From contig BFEA01000120.1 in assembly GCA_003427395.1 (NCBI GenBank), forward strand, positions 3,210,729 to 3,238,558: a stretch of 27,830 nt of DNA, read 5' to 3'. Source of the stretch: Chara braunii. Lineage: Eukaryota > Streptophyta > Charophyceae > Charales > Characeae. The position numbers were made by a program, and so were the translations under genes. Positions 10,161 through 19,746 of the stretch are shown here, piece by piece. Position 1 is the stretch's first letter. Each line of letters opens with the position of its first letter. Under the pieces are notes generated by a model. It was not told where the DNA came from. It did not search any database and saw only the letters and a list, made by a program, of their open reading frames with translations.

Positions 10161-10781
10161 AAGCCTAGGCGTCCCGTCGACGCGCTAATGAGAGACCAGA
10201 TTCAGAGGCTACCCTCAGGTACGCGCGAGTTTGCAGTTCTGTATGAAGAAGACATAAAGAAAGTAAAGGAAAACATACAAAAGACCTAATTACAGATGAT
10301 TGAGTAGGCTAACAAGTATCGCCGACCTTCACAGCTTCAAGAAGGGAATTTTGTTTGGGTCAAATCTAAAGAGTTCTCCTTCGAAGAAAATGTGTCTCAG
10401 AAACTGCTACCTGTCTACTTTGGCCCCTGGGAAGTTCTCAAGGTGATTGGAGAAGCAGACGGTCCATCCTATCGTATTGACATAGCTCCACACCTAAGGA
10501 CGTACCCTGTCTTTCATGCGTCTAAACTGCTACGTTACGTAGAAAGTGATAACTTTCCTAATAGGCCATCCATGTTTCCACCATCTATGAATGGGAACTA
10601 CGAAGTTGAGAAGATATTGGAACATGCCTATTTCTCTACAAGTGGCAGAGGATGACCTCAGAAGCAATACAAGGTAAAGTTCAAATCCCAACCTCCATCT
10701 GAAGCTAGATGGTTTAGTAGGAAAGAACTTTTAACCACTGCTCGTGACATTGTTGCTGCATATGAACGTGGGTTAGGATAG
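10161..10781 (+). pseudogene. Element 1 pol: integrase C-terminus and chromodomain
   Basis: The frame is continuous to a final TAG at 10779-10781 but is interrupted at 10287 (TAA), 10305 (TAG) and 10653 (TGA). The GPY/F-like module reads LLPVYFGPWEVLKVIG (about 10400), followed by LRTYPVFHASKLL. The C-terminal chromodomain starts at YEVEKILEH (about 10600) and resumes after the stop with QYKVKFKSQPPSEARWF. In the VKF segment, Phe stands where HP1-type chromodomains have the cage Trp, and the next aromatic is absent. It therefore resembles a divergent, cage-poor chromodomain. In chromoviruses this domain is thought to steer integration to chromatin. Reduced methyl-lysine binding is inference. 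Confidence 0.8.
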
Positions 10782-10946
10782 AAATTGTTGTATTTTTTGC
10801 GACGGAACTCGAAAACTGGGACGACAGGAATGCAATAACCCATGCCATATGTCTCGTAAAATCTGAGGGCCGACCTGGCCGCCCTAAGGCAGGCTAAAAA
10901 CGAGGTGAGGGACCCCACACAGGGATTTAGGGCCTGGGCGCGCCAC
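10782..10946 (+). other. Element 1 3' noncoding segment before the LTR
   Basis: A short untranslated region lies between pol and the 3' LTR. No clean polypurine tract is visible. The best candidate is the interrupted AAAAACGAGGTGAGGGA at about 10896-10912. The LTR start is uncertain: TGTTGAC at 10947 or TGTCGCGACC at 10964. A TTGAC/GTCAA inverted repeat overlaps this boundary. Confidence 0.5.
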
Positions 10947-12100
10947 TGTTGACTTTTGTCAACTGTCGCGACCCCAAATTAAAGTCCAAAGGTATCCAGT
11001 CCAGGCCACAGGTCAAGCACACACACTTGTTTGTATGCAGGTACCCAGACAAAATCAAGTCCAAGGGGAAATTCTGCAACTGTACAATCTAGGCCTTCGG
11101 CTATGACTCAATCTGGACAACTGAGGGGAGGAGACTCGAGGCCAGAGAGCCTCGTCAAACACTATTTAAAGTTTGACCTCGAGGTGGTCAACGTTGAGTC
11201 TTGCTATGCTGGTTCAACGCTGGCATTATGCTAGCGCGACGCTGGCTAGACGCTTGCTGTGCATCAGAGTTGCAGCGACGACACGAGGGAGAAGCAGTAC
11301 GCTGGCATTGTACGTGGCATGCTGACGTGGCGCTGCCTCTGGTATATGTGGCGCTACCTATGGTCTACGTGGCATGCTGACGTGGCGCTGCCTCTGGTAT
11401 ATGTGNNNNNNNNNNNNNNNNNNNNNNNNNNNNNNNNNNNNNNNNNNNNNNNNNNNNNNNNNNNNCGTGGCATGCTGACGTGGCGCTGCCTCTGGTATAT
11501 GTGGTGCCGCCTTTGGTATATGTGGCGCTGCCTATGGTCTACGTGGCATGCTGACGTGGCACTGCCTTTGGTATATGTGGTGCTGCCAATGGTCTACGTG
11601 GCATGCTGAGGTGGCGCTGCCCCTGGTAAATGTGACGCTGCTTCTGTCTACGTGGCGCTGCTATTGGTCTTCATTGATGATGTGGCATTGCCACCTGTCT
11701 TGTTGATGACGTGGCATTGTCCACGCTGTCTACATGAGGTGACTGGTTGCAAGGAAGAGGAAGATCAGGACTGTGGAGAGATCGTGAATACGTACCTGGT
11801 TGTCTTCATGTTGACATTGCTCCAGTGCTGATGAGGGACTAATTAGACGTGTCACATGGCACATTGAGGTACTCGTTCAGACTGTCTATTATTGAAGTGT
11901 TGGAGGAGGGAGCCCGAAGCAGGAGTGGGCATTGTATTTCCTCTCCTTTGTCTAATCTCCCTCCTCTCTTCTTCGTCTGTGTATGATTATGTCCTCTCAT
12001 TCTGTCTGGACACGATCTTGATTATTGGTACTCATCAGCTGTTGACATTCATTTGGACTTGCATTGTTGATAACCGTTTTCACGATCTGGGTTCATTGCA
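10947..12100 (+). repeat. Element 1 3' LTR (with sequence gap)
   Basis: It is homologous to the 5' LTR from about 11090 to the shared end TTCATTGCA at 12100. It additionally carries the outer 5' segment that the 5' copy lacks. It contains the 55-bp ACGTGGC array (about 11305-11700), interrupted by 60 N at 11406-11465, so true array length is unknown. Scattered substitutions and small indels separate the two LTRs, which indicates an old insertion. Confidence 0.85.
11305..11705 (+). repeat. 55-bp tandem array in the 3' LTR, gapped
   Basis: This array has the same repeat family as the 5' LTR array, with alternating TACGTGGCATGC and TGACGTGGCGCTGCC blocks. Sixty Ns at 11406-11465 replace one or more units. 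The gap falls inside the repeat, as expected where an assembler cannot resolve copy number. Confidence 0.85.
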
Positions 12101-12904
12101 TTTATTGAAAATTCCTATAATAATCTTGCTTACCAACTTTTCCTTTAAAAAAAATAAACCTATTGAATTGTCTTCCCTTAAACAGAATGCACCCTGATGG
12201 GCCTGATCATGAATGTACACACCCTGGTTGTAAATGTATCAAGCAATCTTCCCTGTTCAACACGGTCATGATGAGGGTGTGTTGTGTTTGGGGGAAGATT
12301 GCAGTGGTGTGGAGAAGGTGAAGAAATTGGTTTCAACAAATGTAAATACTACTTACTGCACGTGCTAGGGTGGAACACAGGCGGAACACACGTACAAGTA
12401 CTACTTGGTGCACATACCAGGGCTCAGACATTAAACCGGTCTGCACCCGATTTGCCTGACAACATCCAGACTGGACCTGTAGAGTCTAACAAAACCCAGG
12501 AGCGGAGGCAGTCGGAGAGGGGAATCTGACACCCTCGTGGGGTCAACACTTGAGGAAATAGGAGGCCCTCTGATGTAATGGTGGTTTTAATGAGTGGAAC
12601 GGTGGAATCTTATTTTTGGGATGAGGGTTGAGGGCATTTGGTGGGGACCAGTGTTATGAATGTTCAATTGGTCAAGGTGATTGGGGTACATTCGTTACTG
12701 AAGGAGCGGATCAGCAAACGAGAAGAGCGCGAGTGCAACATTTTGTCAATAGGTATTGTCTTTGCAAGGATTTTACTCCTCAGCATACCGGCATAAGGCC
12801 CTGCAGCGGGCACGTGCCCGCCCTGAGTGAAGGCGGGCCCCCTGAATCTCAATGAGCCCTGGACTCGTCGATTTTTGCAAATCTTGGTGGGCGCCAGACA
12901 GTTG
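12101..12904. other. Spacer between the two retrotransposons
   Basis: No gene is recognised. The short open frames show no domain and are interrupted. An inverted pair (CAATCTTCCC near 12242 and GGGGAAGATTG near 12292) could form a loose stem. A 16-bp perfect palindrome lies at 12806-12821. Confidence 0.5.
12806..12821. repeat. Perfect 16-bp palindrome with CACGTG centre
   Basis: GCGGGCACGTGCCCGC equals its own reverse complement. The centre is a CACGTG E-box/G-box. It lies about 85 bp outside the left end of element 2. The function is unknown. Confidence 0.9.
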
Positions 12905-13964
12905 TGTTATGATCTTGGTTGTCTGACGATTTTTACCGCCACTCACACACAAACAATCTCATACACGCCCATACATGCATAAGAGAAGGGGGAGAGGAGA
13001 CANAGTNCACACTGCACACANATCAGAGTAGGCAGNGGAATACANCTATGCACAGATGGGGAGAGAACACACAATGTTTCTCTCTCTCTGACAAACTCCC
13101 AACAACCAATCNNAAGAGGAACCTGCGAGGATAACAATTGAAATGACACTGATGNTGAGCCANNTCAAACAATTATCGTAACAGAGTTTGTTCCAGTATC
13201 TCGCCACTCTCAGAACTCACACCCCACTCTCTATCCTACACCCAGTTAGCAGCGCCACATCCAAATGGCCTCCCAGAGGCCAACGCCAACCACCTTGATG
13301 AAGAACAGGTCCTGCGATGAAGTCTTCAGTGCTGATGGACAACTCTGACGAAGGAACAGGCAACTATGGGTGCCACCACCCACAAGTACATAGTGTAGAG
13401 CCTCGATGTAGCCCGACCAGACGCAGATACCCTCAGGGGTAGATGCGTTGAGGATGGCCCAACTATGGCAGACTCAGACTGGGCCGACTATGGCTGCTGT
13501 CAACGACGAAGTCTCAGGATGCCGCCTGCAGACAGACACCGCCACCAACTTGCTTGGCTTCTCCAATGTTGCTTCGTGAGAAATGAACTGCCAAAAGTCC
13601 TGAACCGATGGGCTTAACCTATCTATAGACTACACTAGACCTAGACCGGACTGACTAACCGACCGGTATCGTTTCTGTTTCGGCCTTTCGGCCTCTACCG
13701 GACTCGGCTATAGGCTATAGGACCGTCTATCAGCATAGGCCGCTTAGGGCCTATCTGTCCCAGGGGTAGTCTGGACCTGCTATACGCAGTTAGAGTAGCT
13801 GAAGGAATTCGAGTTAGTACTGGGTCGATAGTTTCCCAAATTTGCAGATATGTCCCTCACGAATTTCCTTACAGGTAGGTCTCTCGGTTAGCCCTCAGCT
13901 AAACAAAATTACGAATCTAACCCTACTGGTTAGTGTACAGCCTCGCAGTCAATCTCGACAGTCA
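12905..13964 (-). repeat. Element 2 3' LTR (left copy)
   Basis: It begins on the plus strand with TGTTATGATC and is homologous to 20829-21887. The right boundary lies at 13951 or 13964, because similarity fades after a CAGTCA. The first 378 bp (12905-13282) equal the other LTR exactly, including all ambiguous N positions. Beyond that, about 20 differences occur in the next about 330 bp. Internal features are a CT-rich block, a GGCCTTTCGGCC motif and a CTATAGGCTATAGG repeat. Confidence 0.85.
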
Positions 13965-14004
13965 GAATCAACAAGTCATTGCAGGCTTAGCGAGGACCTC
14001 CGAG

Positions 14005-14592
14005 CTAGGGATGCAGACGAGGTGAACGGCGAGGAAGGTTGCCCTTCTGAGCCGCTTCATAGCGCAACACAATAGACTTTGCTGTCTTGAGAAGTTCCCT
14101 TCTGTAGAACCATCTTCTCTCAGAAGGAGGCTGGAATGCGAACCTCACAAGATACTGCCGATCGGGGTCGGTGCCTCGCTCGTCCTCAATCCTGTCCACA
14201 TCATATCCCTTGCAAGGGATTGGTGGGCCAAACTGAGGGGGCCGGTCAGGGAATGCATCAGCTGGAGTAAATGGCAACAACTTAGATGCATGAAAGACCG
14301 GGTAGGTACGTAGATGCAGCGAGACGTCGATGACATACGACGGACCAAATGGATCGGCGCCCACTGTATCTAGGACCTGCCATGGACCCAGGTAACTTCG
14401 CAACAACTTGGGGGAGATATCCTCCTCCCTTGACAGACATGATCACCAGTGCGGATGGGGGAAGGCAGCTTGTGGCGATTCGCTTGTTCAATCATCGCCT
14501 TTTGGGCTTTGAACAAGTTCGCCCGTGCTCTTTCCACATCTATGCGGTAGCGTCTGGTGAACTTTGCAGCGCCTGGAGTCAGATCAGACTTG
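14005..14592 (-). pseudogene. Element 2 pol: integrase C-terminus and chromodomain
   Basis: On the minus strand the module LRSYLGPWQVLDTVG (from about 14404) and LRTYPVFHASKLLPF match the GPY/F-type integrase C-terminus seen in element 1. A chromodomain follows: YDVDRIEDERG, then QYLVRFAFQPPSERRWFYRREL, ending at a stop at 14005-14007 after a basic RRSPRLHP tail. Phe replaces both the Trp and Tyr of the usual methyl-lysine cage, so it is a divergent chromodomain. The frame shifts near 14405 relative to the upstream core. The end of pol lies only about 40 bp from the LTR, so a polypurine tract has little room and none is evident. Confidence 0.8.
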
Positions 14593-15115
14593 GCCTTATC
14601 GATGATGTCATAGAGAGGCTGTCGTGGTTCACGTCCCCCGTGCAACCGGTATGGACTGAACCCAGTCGAGGAATGGAGAGACATATTGTACATAAGTTGT
14701 GCTCGAGCTAAGTGAAGATCCCAGTCCTGCTGATCTGGAGAGAGGACAGGGCGCAACAACTGGAATAAGACTTGGTTCATCACTTTAGCCAAACCATTGG
14801 CTTCAGGATGATGACCAGAAGTCATGTCCAGTTCTGAGTGCAGGTAGTCCTTATAGTAGGACTGCCACTCATCGCTGCAAAATCGGGGATCTCGATCACT
14901 GACTATAGAAGTGGGTGGTCCATGGTGTGTGACCCACCTCTCTGAAAAGGCTGGTTTCACAGCCGGAACTCTAGCCACTTCTGGCAAGGGGATGAATTTT
15001 GCGTATTTGGAGAACTTGTCCACACAGACCATAACCTGACCACGCTGTCCACATAGCGCAACATATCACTCCGCATCTCCTTTCAGAAGAAGCGCTGCGA
15101 CAGGGCTGCATATGA
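14593..15115 (-). pseudogene. Element 2 integrase core, duplicate copy B, inactive
   Basis: This second copy of the integrase core corresponds to 15127-15790. It has the central SDRDPRF motif, but the catalytic Glu is replaced. Where copy A has GQAEVMN, copy B has GLAKVMN, with the Lys codon at 14784-14786. It retains a fragment of the zinc domain (about 15048-15115), fused directly to the core by a deletion of about 136 bp relative to copy A (between 15040 and 15048). A TGA replaces the Trp codon of the FFWKEM motif. Copy B is in line with the C-terminal region and chromodomain. The copies differ at roughly a tenth of positions, so this is not a simple recent tandem duplication. Confidence 0.75.
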
Positions 15116-15912
15116 CTTCAGGCTTAGCCTTATCGATGATGTCATCGAGAGGATGTCGTGGTTCACGCCCCCAGTGTAACCGGTAGGGACTGAACCCTGT
15201 CGAGGAGTGGACAGACATGTTGTACATGAGCTGTGCCCTAGCCAAGTGAAGATCCTAGTCCTGCTTATCTGGAGAGATGACAGGACGCAGCAATTGGAAT
15301 AAGACTTGGTTCATCACCTCAGCCTGACCATTGGCTTCAGGATGATGACCAGAGGTCATGTCCAATCGTGAGTGCAGGTAATCCTTACAATAGGACTGCC
15401 ACTCATCGCTGCAAAATTTGGGGTCTCTGTCACTGACCATAGAAGTGGGCGGTCCATGGTGAGTGACCCACCTCTCAGAAAAGGCTGCTCTCACAGCCGG
15501 AACCCTAGCTACCTCTGGCAAGGGGATGAACTCTGCTTATTTGGAGAACCTATCCACACAGACCATAACCTGACGCATGCTACGAGGGGTGGTCTTGTCT
15601 AAATCTGTGAAATCTATCGCCACAGATTCAGCAGGGCCATCACGTATGGGCAAGGGTTTGAGCAGTCCCAAAGGAGGTCTACGGTGGACCTTATTCCTTT
15701 GGCAGAGCTCACAGGTGTCCACATAGCGCAGCATATCACTCCGCATCTCCTTCCAGAAGAAGCGCTGCGACAGGGCTGCATAAAACTTTAGGAACCCAAA
15801 ATGTCCACGGGCGTCGTGACACTCTGACATCAGCAGTGTCCTGAGCCGCTGGTCCTGGGGAATGCACAAGCGCTCCTCCCCTCTGCTGTAAGTATACAGC
15901 AGGTCTGAACTN
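15116..15912 (-). pseudogene. Element 2 integrase zinc domain and core, copy A
   Basis: The HHCC zinc domain reads ECHDARGHFGF and then CELCQRNK. The catalytic core has AIDFTDL, SDRDPKF and NGQAEVMN, so the D, D and E residues are all kept. A TAG at about 15253-15255 sits where copy B has Trp (QDWDLHLARA), consistent with G-to-A. The sequence ends at DIIDKAK-equivalent DNA (15127) and then joins the zinc fragment of copy B, which defines the duplication junction at about 15116-15127. At its upstream edge it is cut by the N at 15912 and a 95-bp duplication. Confidence 0.8.
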
Positions 15913-16008
15913 ATGACACTCTGACATCAGCAGTGTCCTGAGCCGCTGGTCCTGGGGAATGCACAAGCGCTCCTCCCCTCTGCTGTAAGTATACAGCAGG
16001 TCTGAACT
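15817..16008. repeat. 95-bp exact duplication around a single N
   Basis: The 95 bp at 15817-15911 are repeated without change at 15914-16008, separated by an N and an A. The duplicated part lies in the integrase zinc-domain coding region and shifts the frame. An exact repeat straddling an N inside an otherwise mutated element is most simply a contig-overlap artefact. True sequence here is probably a single copy. Confidence 0.85.
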
Positions 16009-17290
16009 CAGAGCATAGCCTGGTTCAGAGTTAGGATCTGCTTGCAGATTCCTGACAATGGGTCCGAAAGTCTCATCCTGAGGCAGTAGACGAGCAATGG
16101 TCTGACGGGTCTCCTCTCCAAAGGAGTGAGTAGAGGAGATCAAAGCAAAAGAGTCAGGCCTACGAGAGAGGGCATCTGCTACCTTGTTGTAACAGCCCTT
16201 CTTATGCTTCAGTTCAAAGTCAAACCTGTCTATGAGCTGAATGTACCGTGCCAATTTGTCATTTAACTCTCCCTGGGACTTCATCCACTGCAAGGTGGAG
16301 TGATCTGAAAAGATCTTGAAGTGTCTCCCCAAGAGAAAGTGTTTCTAGTGTTTCAGGGCACAAACAAGAGCGTGTAGCTCTTTCACGTAAGTGGAGTCCT
16401 GGAGCTTTTGAGTCTTGGTCTTCTTACTCATAAACTCTACAAGCCATAGACCATTCCCATCATCCTGCTGAAGAACTGCCCCAATGCCATACTGGCTGGC
16501 GTCAGTAGTTAGGATGAATGGCAGAGTGGGGTCAGGTAACTTCAGCACAGTCGCACGAGTCAAGGCCTTCTTGAGTCGTGTGAAGGCCAACTGACAGGGG
16601 AGGGACCAAAGGAAGGGAGTACCTTTCTTCGTTAGGTTGGTCAGGGGTGCAGCCACTGCAGAAAAGTTCCTAACAAACTTTCTGTAGTACGAGGCTAGAC
16701 CCATGAAGGACCTGACATCCCTCACTGTCTGTGGCCGAGGCCACTCCTGAATAGCAGCAATCTTTGCTGCTTCAGGAGCCAGACCATCTCTAGAAATTAC
16801 ATGACCCAGATAGATAACAGAGGGAACTCCAAACAAGGACTTCTCTCTGTTGATCTTGTATTGGCTGTCACGTAACGACTGAAGGACAAGAGCCAAATGC
16901 TCCGCATGTTCCCTGGTAGTTTTGCTGAATACGAGGATATCGTCCAGGTAGACAACCATAAACTTGTCCAGGTAAGGCCTGAAGATGCGGTGCATCTCTG
17001 TCTGGAAGGTGCCTGGGGCGTTGCAAAGTCCAAATGGCATGACCAGGAACTCGTAAGTCCCATACCTGGACGCTGTGCAGCCCTGTACCATGCCCAGGAG
17101 GTCGTCGATCCTAGGAAGTGGCTCAGTACTCTTCCTAGTGATCTTGTTGAGACCCCTGTAGTCAATACACATTTTGAACTCGCCATTCCCTTTGGGTACA
17201 AAGAGAACTGGTGCACCGAATTCAGAAGTGGTGGGTCTGATCCAGCCCTTGCTGGTCATGGTCTCAAGCTGCTTTCTGAGCTCCTCAAGT
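16009..17290 (-). pseudogene. Element 2 pol: RT with motif A deleted, and RNase H
   Basis: From 17259 down, a 304-codon frame begins SKGWIRPTTSEFGAPVLFVP, then CIDYRGLNKI, FLVMPFGLCNAPGTFQ and the YLDD box (16939-16950). Between VQGCTAS and RYGTYEF, about 26 residues present in element 1 are missing (junction about 17068-17076). That is an in-frame deletion of about 78 bp removing motif A ([10 protein letters not shown]) and its catalytic Asp. RNase H follows: TTDASQYGIGAVLQQDDG, KELHALVCALKH, a TAG at 16345-16347 where Trp is expected, then FSDHSTLQW and KVADALSRR. Despite the long open frame, the RT cannot be active. Confidence 0.9.
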
Positions 17291-18080
17291 TAGCAGGGGA
17301 CATCCTGTAGATGCGGCCGTTGAGAGGGACCGCTCCAGGCAGCAGCTCGATGTGTTGCTGGGTTGGCCGGTTGGGTAACCCAAAGGGCTCCTGCATCAGA
17401 TCCGCATACTTGTTAACAACCTGCTGTATCTCAGGAGGACAGGAAACAGGGGGAGCGTCAGTCTGCTTGACCAGAGCTATGAACAGACGCTCATGGTCAT
17501 ACTGGCGTGAGAGAGAGTAAAACTCTCTTGCTCTCAGGCAGTAGCAAGAGGTCTTAGGGTGATGATCAACAACAATCATGCATGGGTGATACACACCCTG
17601 GCTATTAGGTAGCTCAACCTTTGGAATCTGCCAGTCGATCCGTGGGTTGACTGCCTTCAACCACTGCATAGAGAATACCAAGTCAAAGTGCAGATCAGGG
17701 AAAATATAGAAGTTCGGACTTTGTCCGACTTCTCCAGCACTGTCGAAGGTCACAGGGATACCCTTCTCCTTGATAGTGAGCACTGTAGAGTCACCAATCC
17801 TCACCAGCAGCGGTTGCTGCAACTGGGAGACATGAAGTTCCTGGTGGCCCCGCAGTCCAATAGCCAGTGATCCTGGTTCTGTTGATCAGGGGCCGAAGTA
17901 AGATGAGATCAGACTTGCTCTTCTTGTGTTCCTTCAGATGAAGGAAGAAGGCAGCAAGTGACTGAAGTTCATCTTGCCCCGGGTCCTGATAAGGGTCAGG
18001 ATCCTCATAGCAGAAGGATGCTGCCCGCGCGGTCCCCAAACAATCTGAAACTGTCTCAACTAAAACAGCTGCAGATTCAC
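17291..18080 (-). pseudogene. Element 2 pol: aspartic protease and linker
   Basis: The retropepsin loop lies at 17846-17857 in LLDCGATRNFM, with Asp-Cys-Gly where Asp-Ser/Thr-Gly is expected. The downstream frame (from 17822) runs through a segment with FDLVFSMQWL that matches the end of Ty3/gypsy protease domains. It then runs to a linker ending GRIYRMSPANL, just before RT. A frame change near 17840 separates the active-site loop from the rest, and another near 17291 separates the linker from RT. Element 1 also has an altered middle residue, Pro, in the same triplet. Cys may be natural in this lineage, since it needs a transversion from the usual codons; this is unproven. Confidence 0.75.
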
Positions 18081-19746
18081 CTACCGGAGTAGATGAAGGT
18101 GCAGCACTGGGGGGAACTGCAGTCCCCAAGGTCTGTTTCTGTTTTTTGATTGTCTTGGGCCTGGCATGTAAGGGCAGTCCTTCAAGAAGTGTTGTCCCTC
18201 ACATCTCAGGCAGACCCCTCGCTCCTTCCTTCTTCTCCAGACTCCCTCCTGGATCTTGAGGTCATGCCAGGGTAGTGTGGAGGGATTGAGGGGGTCAGCT
18301 GGCATCCGGACGTCTTTGGGCAAGTTAGGGCGCTGGGAAGAGGAAGGCCGGCGTCCCTTTTCCTTTCCCTTTGCAGTGGCTGAGGCTGTGGTGGGGGAAA
18401 ACCTCTTCTGCTGCTGCCGAACTCCCAAAACAGCCTGAGTCAGGGCTGCTGCAACATCTGTATCAGCAGCAGATCCAGTCCCAGCTGAAGGTGTATCAAC
18501 CTGGGAATCTGAATCTGAACCTGATGCAGATCCCGCATGAGTGAAGGCTGCCTTTCCCTTTCTACCACCTCTAGGAAAGGCACCTTTCCTCCTGTCAGAG
18601 GATGGGGCCTGAACATGAAGCTTTGCTTCCATGTCCAGGGTGCGCGACCAAAGGACCTCTAGTCCTTGTGTCTAGCGCTGTACAATGCAACAACAAACTT
18701 CTCAGGCGCTGCCCTGCATAAGTTGGTCAGCAGATCATCGGTGGACATGACCAACCCAAGGGTGGAGGTAAGCTGCTCAAATTCTGCAAACAAGGCCCGC
18801 AGGGTGCCGCTGTACCGCCGCTGCCCCAGGTGAGCAATCTTGTCAGCAGCCTTGCGGGCCCGCTCCTTGTTTGCAAAACGGTCCTCCAAGGCCTGCAGAA
18901 GTTTGTCCACCCCAAGCCCAAAAGCCCAGTCCTCCATGGACTGCTGCAGACTGTTGGAGGTGGAAGTGGCCCACTTCAATGCAGGTCCCTCCAACAGTCC
19001 AAGAACAGTCGCCACCTTGGTCTGTTCTGCACAGACAAAGCCCCTCAAGTAGGCTTTGGTCCCAGCAGCCCAGTCCCCAACATCGGTCTTGGGGTCATCG
19101 CCCCTGAACTTGTTGGGAGCAGGGATCTTGGGACCTCTTTGATCTCCTGCAGTAACAACAACATAGGTGGCTTTGCCTGAGGCTTTTTGGGAATGGGATG
19201 GTGTGGGGGAAGAATGCACCGACCAGGGGGTGTTGAAGGAGGAGTAGAATGAGGAGAAGGTTTGGGTTTTAGCAAAGGGAGCTGAGGGGCAATCAGCTTG
19301 GCGGCTGACAACTGAGCAGTAAGGTTTTGAATTGCATCCAGAATCTTAGACTGCTGAGCTGCGAGGTCGTCAACCCGACGCTCCAAAAGATTAAAACGAT
19401 CATCCCAGTGCGTGAAGTGGGAACTGGTGATCTTGTGCTCCAGGATGATCATCTCTGCCAGGTGTTTAGTCACCTGTGGACAACGGTCATCTGAGAGCAC
19501 CTTGTCTAGCTGCTGCAACAGATACTCCCTTCTGGAATAATCTGTTGCACCCTCTAGCTCAGCTGCCTCCTGACGTTCCAACTTTGCAAGGCGGTCCTGT
19601 TGCCGTCGTAGCCGCTCTTGCAGCTCCTTTTCCTGCTGAGTAGCAGTCAGAGGTGGAGGAGGAGGAGTGGAGGTTGAAGGCTGTTGACCTTCCACCTTCA
19701 TCACCACTTCCACCTGTGGCTGCTGCTGAGCTCCCTGTTCATACAT
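18081..19746 (-). pseudogene. Element 2 gag, frameshifted
   Basis: The start is the ATG at 19744-19746. The first about 150 residues are Gln/Glu-rich with a strong coiled-coil pattern (EKELQERLRRQQDRLAKLER and onward), followed by a Pro-rich linker. A capsid-like domain follows in the next frame (NKFRGDDPKTDVGDW, LLEGPALKWATS, LLQALEDRFANKERARKAAD). Then come a low-complexity Ser/Asp and basic segment and a zinc knuckle CLRCEGQHFLKDC at 18174-18212. The knuckle spacing is C-x2-C-x3-H-x4-C, one residue shorter than usual. Frame changes occur around 19050-19219 and 18660. The gag differs strongly from element 1 gag, so the two elements belong to different lineages. Confidence 0.85.

Larger units (their letters stand above)
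2254..12100 (+). mobile_element. Element 1: decayed Ty3/gypsy chromovirus, plus strand
   Basis: This is an LTR retrotransposon with the order 5' LTR (truncated), PBS, long leader, gag with CCHC knuckle, protease, reverse transcriptase, RNase H, integrase, C-terminal chromodomain and 3' LTR. The pol order with integrase last, plus the chromodomain, places it in the Ty3/gypsy chromoviruses. The coding region has at least 17 in-frame stops and about six frameshifts, so the copy is dead. The two LTR copies share sequence from 2254 and about 11090 up to a common CA end (3305 and 12100). Target-site duplications cannot be judged because the outer left edge is missing. Confidence 0.9.

Noticed and set aside
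12890-12904. Similar GCGCCAG...GTTG strings at both outer edges of element 2, considered as a target-site duplication
   Set aside because: Not adjacent to both LTR ends in equal register and interrupted by extra bases; no clean 4-6 bp duplication.
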